From an uncultured bacterium (GTDB taxonomy: Bacteria > Planctomycetota > JAJSAM01 > JAJVHW01), in assembly GCA_937996235.1 (NCBI GenBank), contig CALKVK010000009.1:310001-374000 (forward strand): a DNA stretch of 64,000 bases, given 5' to 3'. Positions 1-8,088 of this stretch are shown piece after piece (the first letter of the stretch is position 1; every line of letters starts with the position of its first letter). Made by a program: the position numbers and the translations under genes. A model generated the notes under the pieces. It worked only from the letters and a program-made list of their open reading frames with translations. It searched no databases and was not told the origin of the DNA.

Positions 1-539
1 TCCACGGCGAGCGACTCGACGCGGCCCGGGAAGCGCGCGCTGATGCGCGCGAGGCGCCGCTCGTCGTACTCGACGAAGCCGACGGTGCGCACCTCGCGCA
101 CGAGCGGACGCCACCCGACGGCCGTGGTGCGGATGCCGCCCTGCGCGATGCGGTAGGGCGAGAACTGCACGCGGGCGAGCACGCCCTCCGGCAGCGCCGC
201 GCGGCCGCCCTTCTGCCGCCGGCTGAGCGGCATCCCGCAGATCGGGCACGCGCCCGGCTCCGCCCGCACGATGTGCGGGTGCATGGGGCAGAAGTACTCG
301 ACGTCGGACGCCGTCTCGTACGGCGCGTCGCCCGGGCCGTGCGTCCAGCGCTCGACGCGCGCCGCGACGTCGTCCCAGTAGGCGGCCACGAGCATCACGG
401 CGACGAGCAGCCCGATGAAGCGCAGGCGCACGAGCACGATGTCGAGCGCGAGCACGAGGCGGCTGCGCGGCGGCTGCAGCGCTGCATGCTCCGCGTCGTG
501 CTGCGGTGCGGGCGGCGTGGACGGCGACGGCTGACTCAT
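1..539 (-). CDS. CusB-type efflux periplasmic adaptor subunit, N-terminal part (runs off the window)
   Basis: This is the membrane-fusion (adaptor) subunit of an RND-type heavy-metal efflux pump, joining the inner-membrane pump to the outer-membrane channel. Only the first 179 or so codons are in the window. There is one N-terminal membrane segment (about residues 24-45, LVLALDIVLV...GLLVAVMLVAAYW). A heavy-metal-binding domain follows, with YFCPMHPHI and GACPICGMPL (about residues 69-90), which is the HMBD seen in CusB-like adaptors. After it comes the start of the beta-barrel/lipoyl part (VQFSPYRIAQGGIRTTAVG). The ATG overlaps the stop of the upstream efflux gene by 4 bp (ATGA), so it is co-transcribed with the two outer-membrane genes. 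The pump gene (CusA-like) is expected just beyond the window edge. Family assignment is firm; the metal (Cu/Ag or Zn/Co/Cd) cannot be told from this part. Confidence 0.88.
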   Translation of the reverse strand, partial: MSQPSPSTPPAPQHDAEHAALQPPRSRLVLALDIVLVRLRFIGLLVAVMLVAAYWDDVAARVERWTHGPGDAPYETASDVEYFCPMHPHIVRAEPGACPICGMPLSRRQKGGRAALPEGVLARVQFSPYRIAQGGIRTTAVGWRPLVREVRTVGFVEYDERRLARISARFPGRVESLAV

Positions 540-2026
540 CGTTGCGACTCCTCGGCCGCTGCGCCCGCGCCCGTGCGCGCTCCGGCGGCCATCCAGACGG
601 CCGCCTCGGCGCGGCCGTAGTCGTGACGCGCGGCCGCGGCCGCGTCCTCGGCGTCGAGGTGGCGGCCGATCGCCGCGCCGAGCTCCGCGAACCCGGAGCG
701 GCCCGCCTCGTAGAGCCGGATGCGCTCCTCGAGCGCATCGCGCGAGAGCGGCGCGCTGCTCTGCTCCGCGAGCGCGAACGCGCGGCACGCGGTGTCGCGC
801 GCGAGCTGTGCGCCGAGCACGTCGCGCCGCGCGCGCAGCAGCGCCTCGCCGGCGGCGTGGGCGAGCGCGGCGCGGCGCTCGCGCAGCTCGTCGATCCACG
901 CGACGTCGGGGCCGAACGCCGGCGGGGCGCCGGGCACCGCGCCGTCCCGCATCGTGTCGCCGCCCACCGCGCCCGGCGCGGGAGCCGCAAAGAGCATCAC
1001 CTCGCCCATGCGCACCGCGGCCGCCGTGCGCCGCTCGGCCGCGCGCGCCATCCGCACCTCGGGGGAGGTCTCCGCGAGCGCGGCGAGGAGCGGCTCGACC
1101 GGCGGCGCCGCGGCGGGCGGATCCGCCGTCGGCGCGAGCCGGAGCGGTGCACCCACGTCGCGGCGCAGGTAGGTGTTCAGCACGCCGCGTGCGCGTGCCG
1201 CCTTCGCGAGCGAGTCGGCGACGGCGTTCGCGGCGACGGCGCGCTCCGCCTCCATCTCGAGCAGCTCCGCCTGCGGGGCGCGACCCGTCTCGACGCGTGC
1301 GCGAGTGGCGGCGAGCACGCGCTCGTCCACGGCGAGTTGCTCCTCGCGGATGCGCAGCTCGTCCGTCGCGTGCGCGAGGTCGTGAAACGCCATCGCGGCG
1401 GCGGCGAGCACGTCGCGCACGCGCATGCGCGCGTCCTCGCGCGCCATCGTGACCTCGCTGTCGAGCATCTCGCCCTTCAGCGCGACGAGACCGGGGTACG
1501 GGAACGCGCTGCCGCGCATGCGGCCGCCGCCTACGACGGGCGACGCGAGGCGCGCGAACGCGTCGTAGCGCAGCAGCAGGTCCTCGAGATACGTCGCCTG
1601 GTCGAAGCTCGCGATCACGGAGCGCCTGCGCGCGCGCGCCGCGGCGACGTCCGGGCTGCGCGCGAACACGGCGAGCAGCACGCGCTCGAGCGGGAGCGGC
1701 TCGGCGGCGAGGGCCGCTTCGGCGTCCTCCTGCCGCTCCAGCGCGGCGACGAACGCGCGCGCGCCGGGTGCGTCGAGGTCGAGGAGGCCCGCGGCCTCGT
1801 CGTCGTCCGCGACGGCGGCCGCCGCCTCTGCAGCGCGCGTCTCGAGCGCGCGTGCCGCGTGGGCGAGGACCTGCGCCTCGTCGCCGGCCGCCGCCGGTCG
1901 CGCGGCGTGTGCGGCGGCACTCTGCTCGCGGAAGTACGGCGTCTCCTCGGGCGGGATCGGCGTCGCGGCGCAGCCCGCGAGGGCGAGCAGCGCGGCGTTC
2001 ACGGCGGCCCGGCGGAGCGGCGTCAT
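536..2026 (-). CDS. TolC-family outer-membrane efflux lipoprotein (second of two)
   Basis: A predicted outer-membrane factor that forms the exit duct of a tripartite efflux pump; about 496 residues. The N-terminus is a lipoprotein signal (LLALAGC, lipid Cys19). The rest is the alanine-rich helical pattern of OEP repeats, including MRVRDVLAAAAMAFHDLAHA and a long run around AVDERVLAATRARVETGRAP, where TGR-P is typical of the family. The ATG overlaps the preceding gene's stop (ATGA at 2023-2026), and its own stop overlaps the adaptor start (536-539), so three genes are tightly coupled. Two different OMF genes in tandem is unusual for a Cus-type operon. This copy is the more divergent of the pair and could be specialised or partly redundant. 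Length is normal for the family (400-500). Confidence 0.78.
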   Translation of the reverse strand: MTPLRRAAVNAALLALAGCAATPIPPEETPYFREQSAAAHAARPAAAGDEAQVLAHAARALETRAAEAAAAVADDDEAAGLLDLDAPGARAFVAALERQEDAEAALAAEPLPLERVLLAVFARSPDVAAARARRRSVIASFDQATYLEDLLLRYDAFARLASPVVGGGRMRGSAFPYPGLVALKGEMLDSEVTMAREDARMRVRDVLAAAAMAFHDLAHATDELRIREEQLAVDERVLAATRARVETGRAPQAELLEMEAERAVAANAVADSLAKAARARGVLNTYLRRDVGAPLRLAPTADPPAAAPPVEPLLAALAETSPEVRMARAAERRTAAAVRMGEVMLFAAPAPGAVGGDTMRDGAVPGAPPAFGPDVAWIDELRERRAALAHAAGEALLRARRDVLGAQLARDTACRAFALAEQSSAPLSRDALEERIRLYEAGRSGFAELGAAIGRHLDAEDAAAAARHDYGRAEAAVWMAAGARTGAGAAAEESQR

Positions 2027-3435
2027 CGCGCGTCCTCCTGCGCGCCGTCCGGGCGCGAGGGCACGAGATCGAGCGAGGTGCCGAGCACGCGCTCGAGCGC
2101 CGCGGCCGCCTGCTCGCGGTCCGCGCCGGCGCGGAGCTGCGCGATGCGGAGCTGCTGCCATGTCGCCGCCAGCTCCAGGCTCGACGCCAGCGACTCCTGG
2201 CCCTCGCGCACGAGCACCTCCGAGCGCGCGAGCGCCTGCTCCGCCTGCGGCACCAGATCGCGGCCGTAGAGGACCTCGAGACGCGCCGCGTTGCGCAGAC
2301 GGAACGCCATGCGCGCGACGTCCGCCGCGACGCGCTCGCGCTCGCCCGACTCCACGGCGCGCGCCGCGCGGACGTTCGCGTCCGCCTCGCGCGCCGCGGC
2401 GTCCTTGCCCGCGGCCCAGAGCGGCAGAGTGAACCCGAGCGAGACGGTCGTCGAGTCGCGCGTCGCGCCCGTCGCCATGTCGTACGCGTCGTTGCGCATC
2501 GTGCTCGCGCCGACGCTGAACATCGGCGCCCACTCCCAGCGCGCGAGACGCGCACCGATCTCCGCCGACGCGACGTCCACGCCCGCCGCGCGCAGCTCCT
2601 GGTTGTGCTCGAGGGCGCGCCGCGTGAGCGCCTCGACGTCGATGTCGAGGTCGGCGGCGGGCGGGGTGTCGGCGGGCTCGCCGAGCGCGACGTCGCGGGG
2701 CAGGGCGAGCAGCGCCCGCAGCCGCTGGTCCTCCACGCCGCGCAGCTCGTCGAGCAGCGTCAGCTCGTACCCGGCCTGCGCGAGCAGCGCCTCGGCGCGG
2801 AACGACTCGGGGAGCCGCGTGCGTCCCGTCGTGATGTCGGCGCGAGCCAGCTCCGCGTAGCGGCGGTAGACGTCCCGGAGCGCAGCCTGGACGCGCGCCG
2901 CCGCCGCGAGGTACGCGCGCTCCGCGTGGACGTCCTTCAGCTCCGCGACGGCGTCGCGCACCGTCGCCTCGTAGCGCAGCGCCTCGGCCTCCGTGGCGCG
3001 GTCGGCCGCGTCGCCGCGGAGTCCGATCACCGTCGGGAACGGGAACTCCTGCCGCAGCATCACCTCGTAGCGCGGGAACGACGTGCCGGGCGCCATCGCG
3101 TTGCGGGTGAAACGGCGCACCTCGACCATCGGGTCGGGCAGCGAGACCGCCTGCGGGCGCCGCTGTGCCGCAGCCTCCAGCCGCGCGCGGGCGGCGACGA
3201 CGCGCGGGCTGCGCTCGAGCACCAGCGGCAGCAGGCGCTCGACGCGCAGCGGGTGCGCGAGCTCCGCGGACTCGGGAGCGGCGTGCGCGGCGGCCGCCGG
3301 GCCGGCGTCAGGCTCGGCGTTCGGCGCGGGCGGCCGCACCGGCCGTGGGCCCGAGGCGCACGCCGCGACGCCGAGCGCCGCGACGGCGAGCGTCACGAGC
3401 GAGCGGGCGCGGTGCGGCGTGCTGGGGGCGTGCAT
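2023..3435 (-). CDS. TolC/CusC-family outer-membrane efflux lipoprotein (first of two)
   Basis: Outer-membrane channel component of a metal-efflux system; about 470 residues. It has a lipoprotein signal peptide with a basic n-region (HRAR), a hydrophobic core and a lipobox ending at Cys26 (GVAAC). It has the paired OEP-repeat architecture: a first repeat with LPDPMVEVRRF and FPFPTVIGLRGDAA, then ITTGRTRLPESF, and a second repeat starting near ALTRRALEHNQELRAAG with SVGASTMRND...VSLGFTLPLW. LPDP and the 'hNPeL'-like HNQEL are hallmarks of the family. The chosen ATG gives a complete lipoprotein signal. A sigma54-like promoter (3448-3461) ends about one base before this ATG, implying an almost leaderless transcript. 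If that promoter is not real, transcription reads in from the YHS gene upstream. Confidence 0.85.
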   Translation of the reverse strand: MHAPSTPHRARSLVTLAVAALGVAACASGPRPVRPPAPNAEPDAGPAAAAHAAPESAELAHPLRVERLLPLVLERSPRVVAARARLEAAAQRRPQAVSLPDPMVEVRRFTRNAMAPGTSFPRYEVMLRQEFPFPTVIGLRGDAADRATEAEALRYEATVRDAVAELKDVHAERAYLAAAARVQAALRDVYRRYAELARADITTGRTRLPESFRAEALLAQAGYELTLLDELRGVEDQRLRALLALPRDVALGEPADTPPAADLDIDVEALTRRALEHNQELRAAGVDVASAEIGARLARWEWAPMFSVGASTMRNDAYDMATGATRDSTTVSLGFTLPLWAAGKDAAAREADANVRAARAVESGERERVAADVARMAFRLRNAARLEVLYGRDLVPQAEQALARSEVLVREGQESLASSLELAATWQQLRIAQLRAGADREQAAAALERVLGTSLDLVPSRPDGAQEDAR

Positions 3436-3447
3436 GCCTGCCCGAGT

Positions 3448-3461
3448 GCAATGCGGGTGCC
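3448..3461 (-). promoter_or_regulatory. Putative sigma54 (-24/-12) promoter for the efflux operon
   Basis: Read on the minus strand, the site is GGCACC-CGCA-TTGC followed by A. It matches the sigma54 consensus (GGCAC, four to five spacer bases, TTGC) with the correct spacing. The predicted start of transcription is at about 3436, right at the ATG of the first outer-membrane efflux gene. A sigma54-dependent activator is encoded about 600 bp away. The implied missing leader is the weak point. Confidence 0.55.
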
Positions 3462-3550
3462 GTGCGTGCGCGCGCGCGGCGCCGCGGTGGCGGTGTGCGA
3501 TATGCCACACCCCTGTCCGCAGGCGAACACCGCGGGCCGCGCGGCGGCTG

Positions 3551-3889
3551 TCAGCGCGACGCCGCATCGAGCTGCGCCATGTACTTCGCCGGGTCCTTGC
3601 CGAACCGCTTGATACAGGCCGGGCAGCAGAACTGCACCTCGCGCCCCTCGTAACGGATGGCGACCGCGCTCCCCATCGTGCCGAGCTCCTCGCCGCTGAC
3701 GATGCACGTCCGCAGCGGGTAGTCCGCCGAAGGCTGGATGCGCTCGAAATCGCTTGCGGCGGCAGGCGGCGCCGCCTCCTCGTGCGGCGGCTGGGCGGGA
3801 CCAGCCCCGGACCCGTCGCACGCGGCGAGGGCAGGCGCGAGGGCGAGTGCTGCGGTGACGGCGACGAGGACGTGGCGGATGCTGCGCAT
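3551..3889 (-). CDS. YHS/heavy-metal-binding domain lipoprotein
   Basis: A small (112 aa) exported lipoprotein that probably binds metal ions in the envelope. It has a signal peptide with lipobox LAAC (lipid Cys24), a short Gly/Pro/Glu/Ala-rich linker, and a C-terminal YHS-like domain. Key residues are TCIVSGEELG, with one Cys, and FCCPACIKRFGKDPAKY, with the CC-x2-C cluster and the K-F-x-KDP-x-KY ending typical of these domains in metal-resistance loci. The ribosome site is strong (GGAGG seven bases before the ATG), and a sigma54-like promoter lies at 3949-3962. It is followed 115 bp later by the efflux operon, with the same strand and theme. It probably acts as a periplasmic metal scavenger or chaperone for the efflux pump; the metal is unknown. 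Confidence 0.82.
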   Translation of the reverse strand: MRSIRHVLVAVTAALALAPALAACDGSGAGPAQPPHEEAAPPAAASDFERIQPSADYPLRTCIVSGEELGTMGSAVAIRYEGREVQFCCPACIKRFGKDPAKYMAQLDAASR

Positions 3890-3948
3890 GGAGACCTCCG
3901 GGCGCGGGTTGCGGGCGCGCGACGTGCGCGACGCGGTCCCGGACGGGC

Positions 3949-3962
3949 GCAAGCGACGTGCC
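3949..3962 (-). promoter_or_regulatory. Putative sigma54 (-24/-12) promoter for the YHS lipoprotein gene
   Basis: On the minus strand the sequence is GGCACG-TCGC-TTGC, an exact match to the core of the sigma54 consensus (GGCACG, N4, TTGC). Transcription would start near 3938, giving a leader of about 49 nt that contains the GGAGG ribosome site of the gene starting at 3889. The divergent gene at 4007 encodes an NtrC-type sigma54 activator, which makes functional use likely. Confidence 0.7.
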
Positions 3963-3977
3963 GTTCCCACTTGGGTG

Positions 3978-3994
3978 GCGGCGTGCGACGCCGC
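3978..3994. promoter_or_regulatory. Perfect 7-3-7 inverted repeat between the regulator and its likely target
   Basis: The half-sites GCGGCGT and ACGCCGC flank a GCG spacer. The palindrome lies 12 bp before the regulator's ATG and about 16 bp upstream of the -24 box of the divergent sigma54 promoter. It could be a binding site for the regulator encoded at 4007, used for activation or autoregulation. GC-only palindromes are common by chance in this DNA, so this is tentative. Confidence 0.3.
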
Positions 3995-4006
3995 GATGAT
4001 GCCGCC

Positions 4007-5416
4007 ATGGCGGAGCAGGTCGCCGGTCGCGCACGGGTGCTCGTCGTCGAGGACGACGCGACGCTGCGCCGCGTCGCCGAGTACCGGCTCTCCGAGGCCG
4101 GGTACGAGGTGCGCGTCGCGGCCGACGGCGGCGCGGGGCTCGCGGCGTTCGAGGAGTCCGCGCCCGACGTCGTGCTCACCGACCTGCGCATGCCGGCGCT
4201 CGACGGGGAGTCGCTCTACGCGCAGGTGCTCGCGCGCGACCCGTCCGTCGCCGTGATCGTGATGACGGGGCACGGCACCGTCGAGGGCGCCGTGCGTGCT
4301 CTCAAGGCGGGCGTCGCGCACTACCTCACGAAGCCGCTCTCGTGGGACGAAACGCTCGTCGTCGTCGAGAAGGAAGTCGCACGGCGCGCGCTCGCGCGCG
4401 AGAACGCGCGACTGCGCGATGCGCTGAAGTCGCGCTTCGCGATCGACGGGCTCGTCGGCGCGAGCCCCGCGCTGCGTGCGGTGCAGGAGACCGTGGCGCG
4501 GCTCGTGGACGCCGACGCGACGGTGCTGGTGCAGGGCGAGAGCGGCACGGGGAAGGAACTCGTCGCGCGTGCGCTGCACTTCCAGGGGCGGCGCGCGGGC
4601 GGCCCGTTCGTCGCCGTCAACTGCGCCGCGATCCCGAAGGACCTCGTCGCGTCGGAGCTCTTCGGCCACGTCGCCGGCGCGTTCAGCGGCGCCACGCGCG
4701 ACCACCGCGGCTACTTCGAGCAGGCGCACGGCGGCACGCTCTTCCTCGACGAGGTCGCAGAGATCCCCGTGCCCGTGCAGGCGACGCTCCTGCGCGTGCT
4801 CGCCGAGCGCCGCGTGCGGCGCCTGGGCGCCGAGGACACGGTAGGCGTGAACGTGCGCGTCGTCGCCGCCACCAATCGGGACCTCGAGGAGGCCGTCGAG
4901 GAAGGCGACTTCCGTCGCGACCTGTACTACCGCATCGCCGTGGTTCCGCTGCGGCTCCCGGCGCTGCGCGAGCGCGGCGACGACGTGCTGCTGCTCGCGC
5001 GGCACTTCGCGTCGTCGGCAGCGGAGCGTCCCGTGCAGTTCACGCCGGCCGCGGAGCGCGCGCTCGTGCGGCACGCGTGGCCCGGCAACGTGCGCGAGCT
5101 CGAGAACGTCGTCTCGCGCGCCGTGCTGCTCGCGCGGGACTCGGGCGTCGTCGATGCCGACGATCTGCACCTGCCGCAGCCCGTCAAGCGCGTGGACGCG
5201 CTCGTGCGCGAGTTCCCGGCCGGGGGCGTGGACCTCGCGCAGCTCGAGCGCGCGTGCATCCGGCGCGCACTGGAGCACACCGCCGGCAACCAGTCCCGCG
5301 CGGCGCGGCTGCTCGGCATCAGCCGCCACGCGCTGATCTACCGCATGCAGAAGCACGGACTCGCGGGTCGGGACGACGCGGGCGCCGCGGCCGAGCCGGG
5401 CGCCGCGGAGCAATGA
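4007..5416 (+). CDS. NtrC-family sigma54-dependent response regulator
   Basis: A 469-residue transcriptional activator of sigma54 promoters, controlled by phosphorylation. The N-terminal receiver domain has the acidic pair D16-D17, phospho-acceptor D59 (VLTDLRMP), T87 and K109. The central AAA+ domain has Walker A GESGTGKE (177-184), the sigma54-contact loop GAFSGA (224-229, a Ser variant of the usual GAFTGA) and Walker B GGTLFLDE (242-249). RRDLYYRI and WPGNVRELENV follow, and a Fis-type helix-turn-helix closes the protein (NQSRAARLLGISRHALIYRM). The cognate kinase follows 10 bp downstream. Two sigma54-like promoters lie just across the divergent intergenic region, before metal-efflux genes, so a metal-stress response like ZraSR/HydHG is the best guess. 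The signal itself is not shown by the sequence. Confidence 0.95.
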   Translation: MAEQVAGRARVLVVEDDATLRRVAEYRLSEAGYEVRVAADGGAGLAAFEESAPDVVLTDLRMPALDGESLYAQVLARDPSVAVIVMTGHGTVEGAVRALKAGVAHYLTKPLSWDETLVVVEKEVARRALARENARLRDALKSRFAIDGLVGASPALRAVQETVARLVDADATVLVQGESGTGKELVARALHFQGRRAGGPFVAVNCAAIPKDLVASELFGHVAGAFSGATRDHRGYFEQAHGGTLFLDEVAEIPVPVQATLLRVLAERRVRRLGAEDTVGVNVRVVAATNRDLEEAVEEGDFRRDLYYRIAVVPLRLPALRERGDDVLLLARHFASSAAERPVQFTPAAERALVRHAWPGNVRELENVVSRAVLLARDSGVVDADDLHLPQPVKRVDALVREFPAGGVDLAQLERACIRRALEHTAGNQSRAARLLGISRHALIYRMQKHGLAGRDDAGAAAEPGAAEQ

Positions 5417-5426
5417 GCGCGCGGCC

Positions 5427-6584
5427 GTGAGCCAGCTCGCCGCCGGCCGCGCGGATGCCGCGTCCAAGGAGCTCCCGGAGCGCGGACGTGCGCTCCGGCT
5501 CGCGCTCCTCGCGTGCGCGCTCGCCGCCCTGACCTGCGCGCACTTCCTGACCGATCACCACGCGGTCGCCGTGCACGACCTGCTCTTCAAGGTCACGTTC
5601 GTGCCGCTGATCCTGGCCGGGCTCTGGTTCCGGCCGCGCGTCGCGCTCGCGTGCAGCGCGGCGACGAGCGCCGTCTACCTCGTGCACGTCTACCAGATGA
5701 GCCAGATGGGGCACGGCTCGCTGTGGCTCGGCGACGTGGTGCTCTACAACGTCGTCGCCGGGCTGACGGCGCTCCTCACGCAGCGCCGAGCCGAGGCGCT
5801 CGCGCGCGTGCGCACGCAGGCGCGCCAGCTCGAGGACAGCGCGCGCGCGCTTCTGCGCGCGGAGGAGACCATCCGCACGAGCGAGCGCCTGCGGAGTCTC
5901 GGCGAGCTCGCGTCGGGCATGGCCCACGAGATCCGCAATCCGCTCGGCGGCATCCGCGGCGCCGCGGAGGTCGTCGTGAAGCCCGAGACGCCGCCCGCCG
6001 CGCGCGCCGAGTTCGGCGCGCTGCTCGAGAGCGAGATCGCGCGCCTCGACCGCGTGGTGGCCAACTTCCTCGAGTTCGCCCGACCGCCGCGCGCCACGCC
6101 CGCGAGCGTGCCGCTGGCCGAGGTCGTCGCGCGCGTGTTCCTGCTCGTCGCCGGAGAGGCACGGGGGCGCGGCGTCGAACTCGTGGACGAGGTGCCGCCC
6201 GCATGCGTCGTGCGTGCCGACCCGGACCTGCTCCGCCAGGTGCTGCTCAACGTCGTGCTGAACGCGCTGCAGGCGCACGACGGACCCGGGCGCGTGCGCG
6301 TGCGCGCCACGCCGGAGGAGCTACCCGCCGCGCCGCGCGGCGCACCGCCGGGTGCGACGGAGCGTGCGGCACGTGTGCAAATCGACGTCATCGATGGCGG
6401 GCGCGGCGTTCCCGAGCGGCTGCGGCGCACGCTCTTCGATCCGTACGTCACGGGGCGCGACGACGGCACCGGCATGGGCCTCGCGGTCGCGTCGCGACTC
6501 GCGGAGACCATGGACGCGACCCTCGCCCTGAACGCGACGAGCGCCGCGGGATCCACCTTCCGTCTGTCCCTGCCGAGCGCCTGA
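5427..6584 (+). CDS. Membrane sensor histidine kinase (NtrB/ZraS-like)
   Basis: A 385-residue inner-membrane kinase, partner of the sigma54 activator just upstream. The first 120 residues contain about four hydrophobic segments (from LALLACALAALT to VVLYNVVAGLTALL) with almost no periplasmic loop, so the signal is probably sensed in or near the membrane. A short coiled linker leads to the HisKA domain with SGMAHEIRNPLGG (phospho-His167). The HATPase domain has the N-box VLLNVVLNALQAH, G1 DGGRGVP and G2 GTGMGLAVA. The frame opens at a GTG (5427) 10 bp after the regulator's stop; no better start is visible. Lack of a large sensor domain distinguishes it from classical ZraS. Function as kinase is certain, signal unknown. 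Confidence 0.93.
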   Translation: MSQLAAGRADAASKELPERGRALRLALLACALAALTCAHFLTDHHAVAVHDLLFKVTFVPLILAGLWFRPRVALACSAATSAVYLVHVYQMSQMGHGSLWLGDVVLYNVVAGLTALLTQRRAEALARVRTQARQLEDSARALLRAEETIRTSERLRSLGELASGMAHEIRNPLGGIRGAAEVVVKPETPPAARAEFGALLESEIARLDRVVANFLEFARPPRATPASVPLAEVVARVFLLVAGEARGRGVELVDEVPPACVVRADPDLLRQVLLNVVLNALQAHDGPGRVRVRATPEELPAAPRGAPPGATERAARVQIDVIDGGRGVPERLRRTLFDPYVTGRDDGTGMGLAVASRLAETMDATLALNATSAAGSTFRLSLPSA

Positions 6585-6777
6585 GACGCGCCCTGGAGCC
6601 GTGCATCGATGTGTTCGGAGACAGCGACACCCGCGACGGCGTCTGCCACTCGCCACGTCAGGAGTGCGCGTTCCCGCACCTCCTCCACCCACCGCCGACG
6701 GCAGCGTGCCGCGCGGGCGGCGCCCGTGAGCCGGCGCCCGTGACCCTGCGACGCAGCAAACGCGCGGGCTCGGTGCG

Positions 6778-7275
6778 ATGAGCAGGCCCGAGATCGCCTG
6801 CGCGCTGCGTCCCGGCGACGTCGGCGAGATCGTGCGCCTCCACGGCGTCGTCTACGCCCGCGAGCACGGCTTCGACGCGACGTTCGAGGCGTACGTGGCC
6901 GAGCCGCTCGCACAGTGCGTGCTGCGCGCGCACGCCCGCGAGCGCATCTGGCTCGCACGCACCGGCGACGCGCTCGTCGGCTGCGTGGCGATCGTCGCCG
7001 CGACGCTCCCCGCCGACGCGGCGCGCGTCGCGCAGCTGCGCTGGTTCCTCGTCGCGCCGCAGGCCCGCGGGTGCGGCCTCGGCACGCGGCTCCTCGACAC
7101 GGCGCTCGCGTTCGCGCGCACGGCCGGCTACGCGCGCGCGCTGCTCTGGACGGTCTCCGAGCTCGGCGCCGCGGCGCGTCTCTACGCGGCCGCCGGGTTC
7201 GTGCTCGCGGAGTCGCGTCCGGCGCGGCTCTGGGGCCGCGACCTCGTCGAGGAGCGCCACGAGCTCCTGCTCTGA
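6778..7275 (+). CDS. GNAT-family N-acetyltransferase
   Basis: A 165-residue cytosolic enzyme of the GNAT fold, transferring an acetyl group from acetyl-CoA to an amine. The acetyl-CoA pyrophosphate loop is clear: LRWFLVAPQARGCGLGTRLL (Q/R-x-x-G-x-G/A). The preceding beta strand is DALVGCVAIVA and the late motif is ARLYAAAGFVL. The N-terminal portion (GEIVRLHGVVYAREHGFDATFEAYV) resembles acetyltransferases sometimes found fused to MarR regulators, but there is no DNA-binding domain here. It stands alone, 193 bp after the kinase gene and 15 bp before a convergent gene. The substrate cannot be deduced. Confidence 0.85.
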   Translation: MSRPEIACALRPGDVGEIVRLHGVVYAREHGFDATFEAYVAEPLAQCVLRAHARERIWLARTGDALVGCVAIVAATLPADAARVAQLRWFLVAPQARGCGLGTRLLDTALAFARTAGYARALLWTVSELGAAARLYAAAGFVLAESRPARLWGRDLVEERHELLL

Positions 7276-7290
7276 GCCGTAGAGGCGCGC

Positions 7291-8028
7291 TCAGCGCCGG
7301 CGCGCGACGATCTGCACCTCGGCGCAGAACCACGGCAGCGCGCGGCCGAGCGCGGCGTTCAGCCGCCACCATGCGCGCAGGTCCTCGAGCGGCGAGAGCA
7401 CGCCGCCCGACGCGCTGCGGAAGCCGCGCACGCTGCCGATCTCGAACGCCCCCGCCGCGCGCACCGCGGCCGCGGCCGAGCGCGCGCTCCAGCTCTGCAC
7501 GTGCGTGTGCGCGTGGTCCGCGTCGTGCCCGCGGAACGGCTGCGTGAGCGTGCGCAGCGCGGCGACGCCCGGCGGGAACGTGGGCACGCCGACGACGAGC
7601 AGCCCGCCCGCGCGCAGGCAGCGCGCGAACTCGCGCAGCGCGGCCACCGGGTGGTCCACGTGCTCGAGCACCTGTTCGCAGACGAGCGCGTCGAACGCGG
7701 CGTCGCGGAAGGGCAGCGGGCGGTCGAGGTCGGCCCGCAGCAGCCGCCAGCGCGACGCCGCGTTGACGCGCTCGGCGATATGCGGGTCGAGGTCGAAGCC
7801 GACGGCCCGGAAGCGCGCCGCGCGCCCGGTCGGCTCGAGGTAGCGCAGCGTGCGTCCGCGGCCGACGCCCGCGTCGAGGAGCGTCAGCGGGCGCGCGGGG
7901 TCGGCGGCGTCCGCGAAGGCCGCCAGCTCCGCCGCGAGCGCGGGGTAGCGCGCGAGGCGGAGGCGGTAGCGGCGGTGCGAGGGCTCGACGCCGAACGCGA
8001 GCTTCGTCGGAGGGGCCGCTTCGGGCAC
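7291..8028 (-). CDS. SAM-dependent class I methyltransferase
   Basis: A 245-residue methyltransferase of the Methyltransf_11/UbiE-like type. Motif I is LTLLDAGVGRGRTLRYL (SAM-binding Asp-x-Gly-x-Gly), followed by FRAVGFDLDP (acidic residue after beta 2), and the post-motif region FDALVCEQVLEHVDHPVAAL with REFARCLRAGGLLVVGVPTF. These are the signatures of 'EVLEH' methyltransferases acting on small molecules or lipid/sugar intermediates. The GTG at 8028 puts the start just outside the first structured part; no ribosome site is evident. It is divergent from the gene at 8125 and convergent with the acetyltransferase. Substrate unknown. Confidence 0.82.
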   Translation of the reverse strand: MPEAAPPTKLAFGVEPSHRRYRLRLARYPALAAELAAFADAADPARPLTLLDAGVGRGRTLRYLEPTGRAARFRAVGFDLDPHIAERVNAASRWRLLRADLDRPLPFRDAAFDALVCEQVLEHVDHPVAALREFARCLRAGGLLVVGVPTFPPGVAALRTLTQPFRGHDADHAHTHVQSWSARSAAAAVRAAGAFEIGSVRGFRSASGGVLSPLEDLRAWWRLNAALGRALPWFCAEVQIVARRR

Positions 8029-8088
8029 GCGCGGAGTCTCGCACGGTCCGCAGCCCGCGACACGGCACCGCAGGACGGCGTCCGGGAG

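Noticed and set aside
6600..6720. On the minus strand a translated GAGTRTPD string and a TGGCGA...GGCAGACGC stretch recall the D-arm of a tRNA-Leu
   Set aside because: No matching acceptor stem, anticodon stem or T-loop (GGTTCGA) can be built around it, so no tRNA is called.
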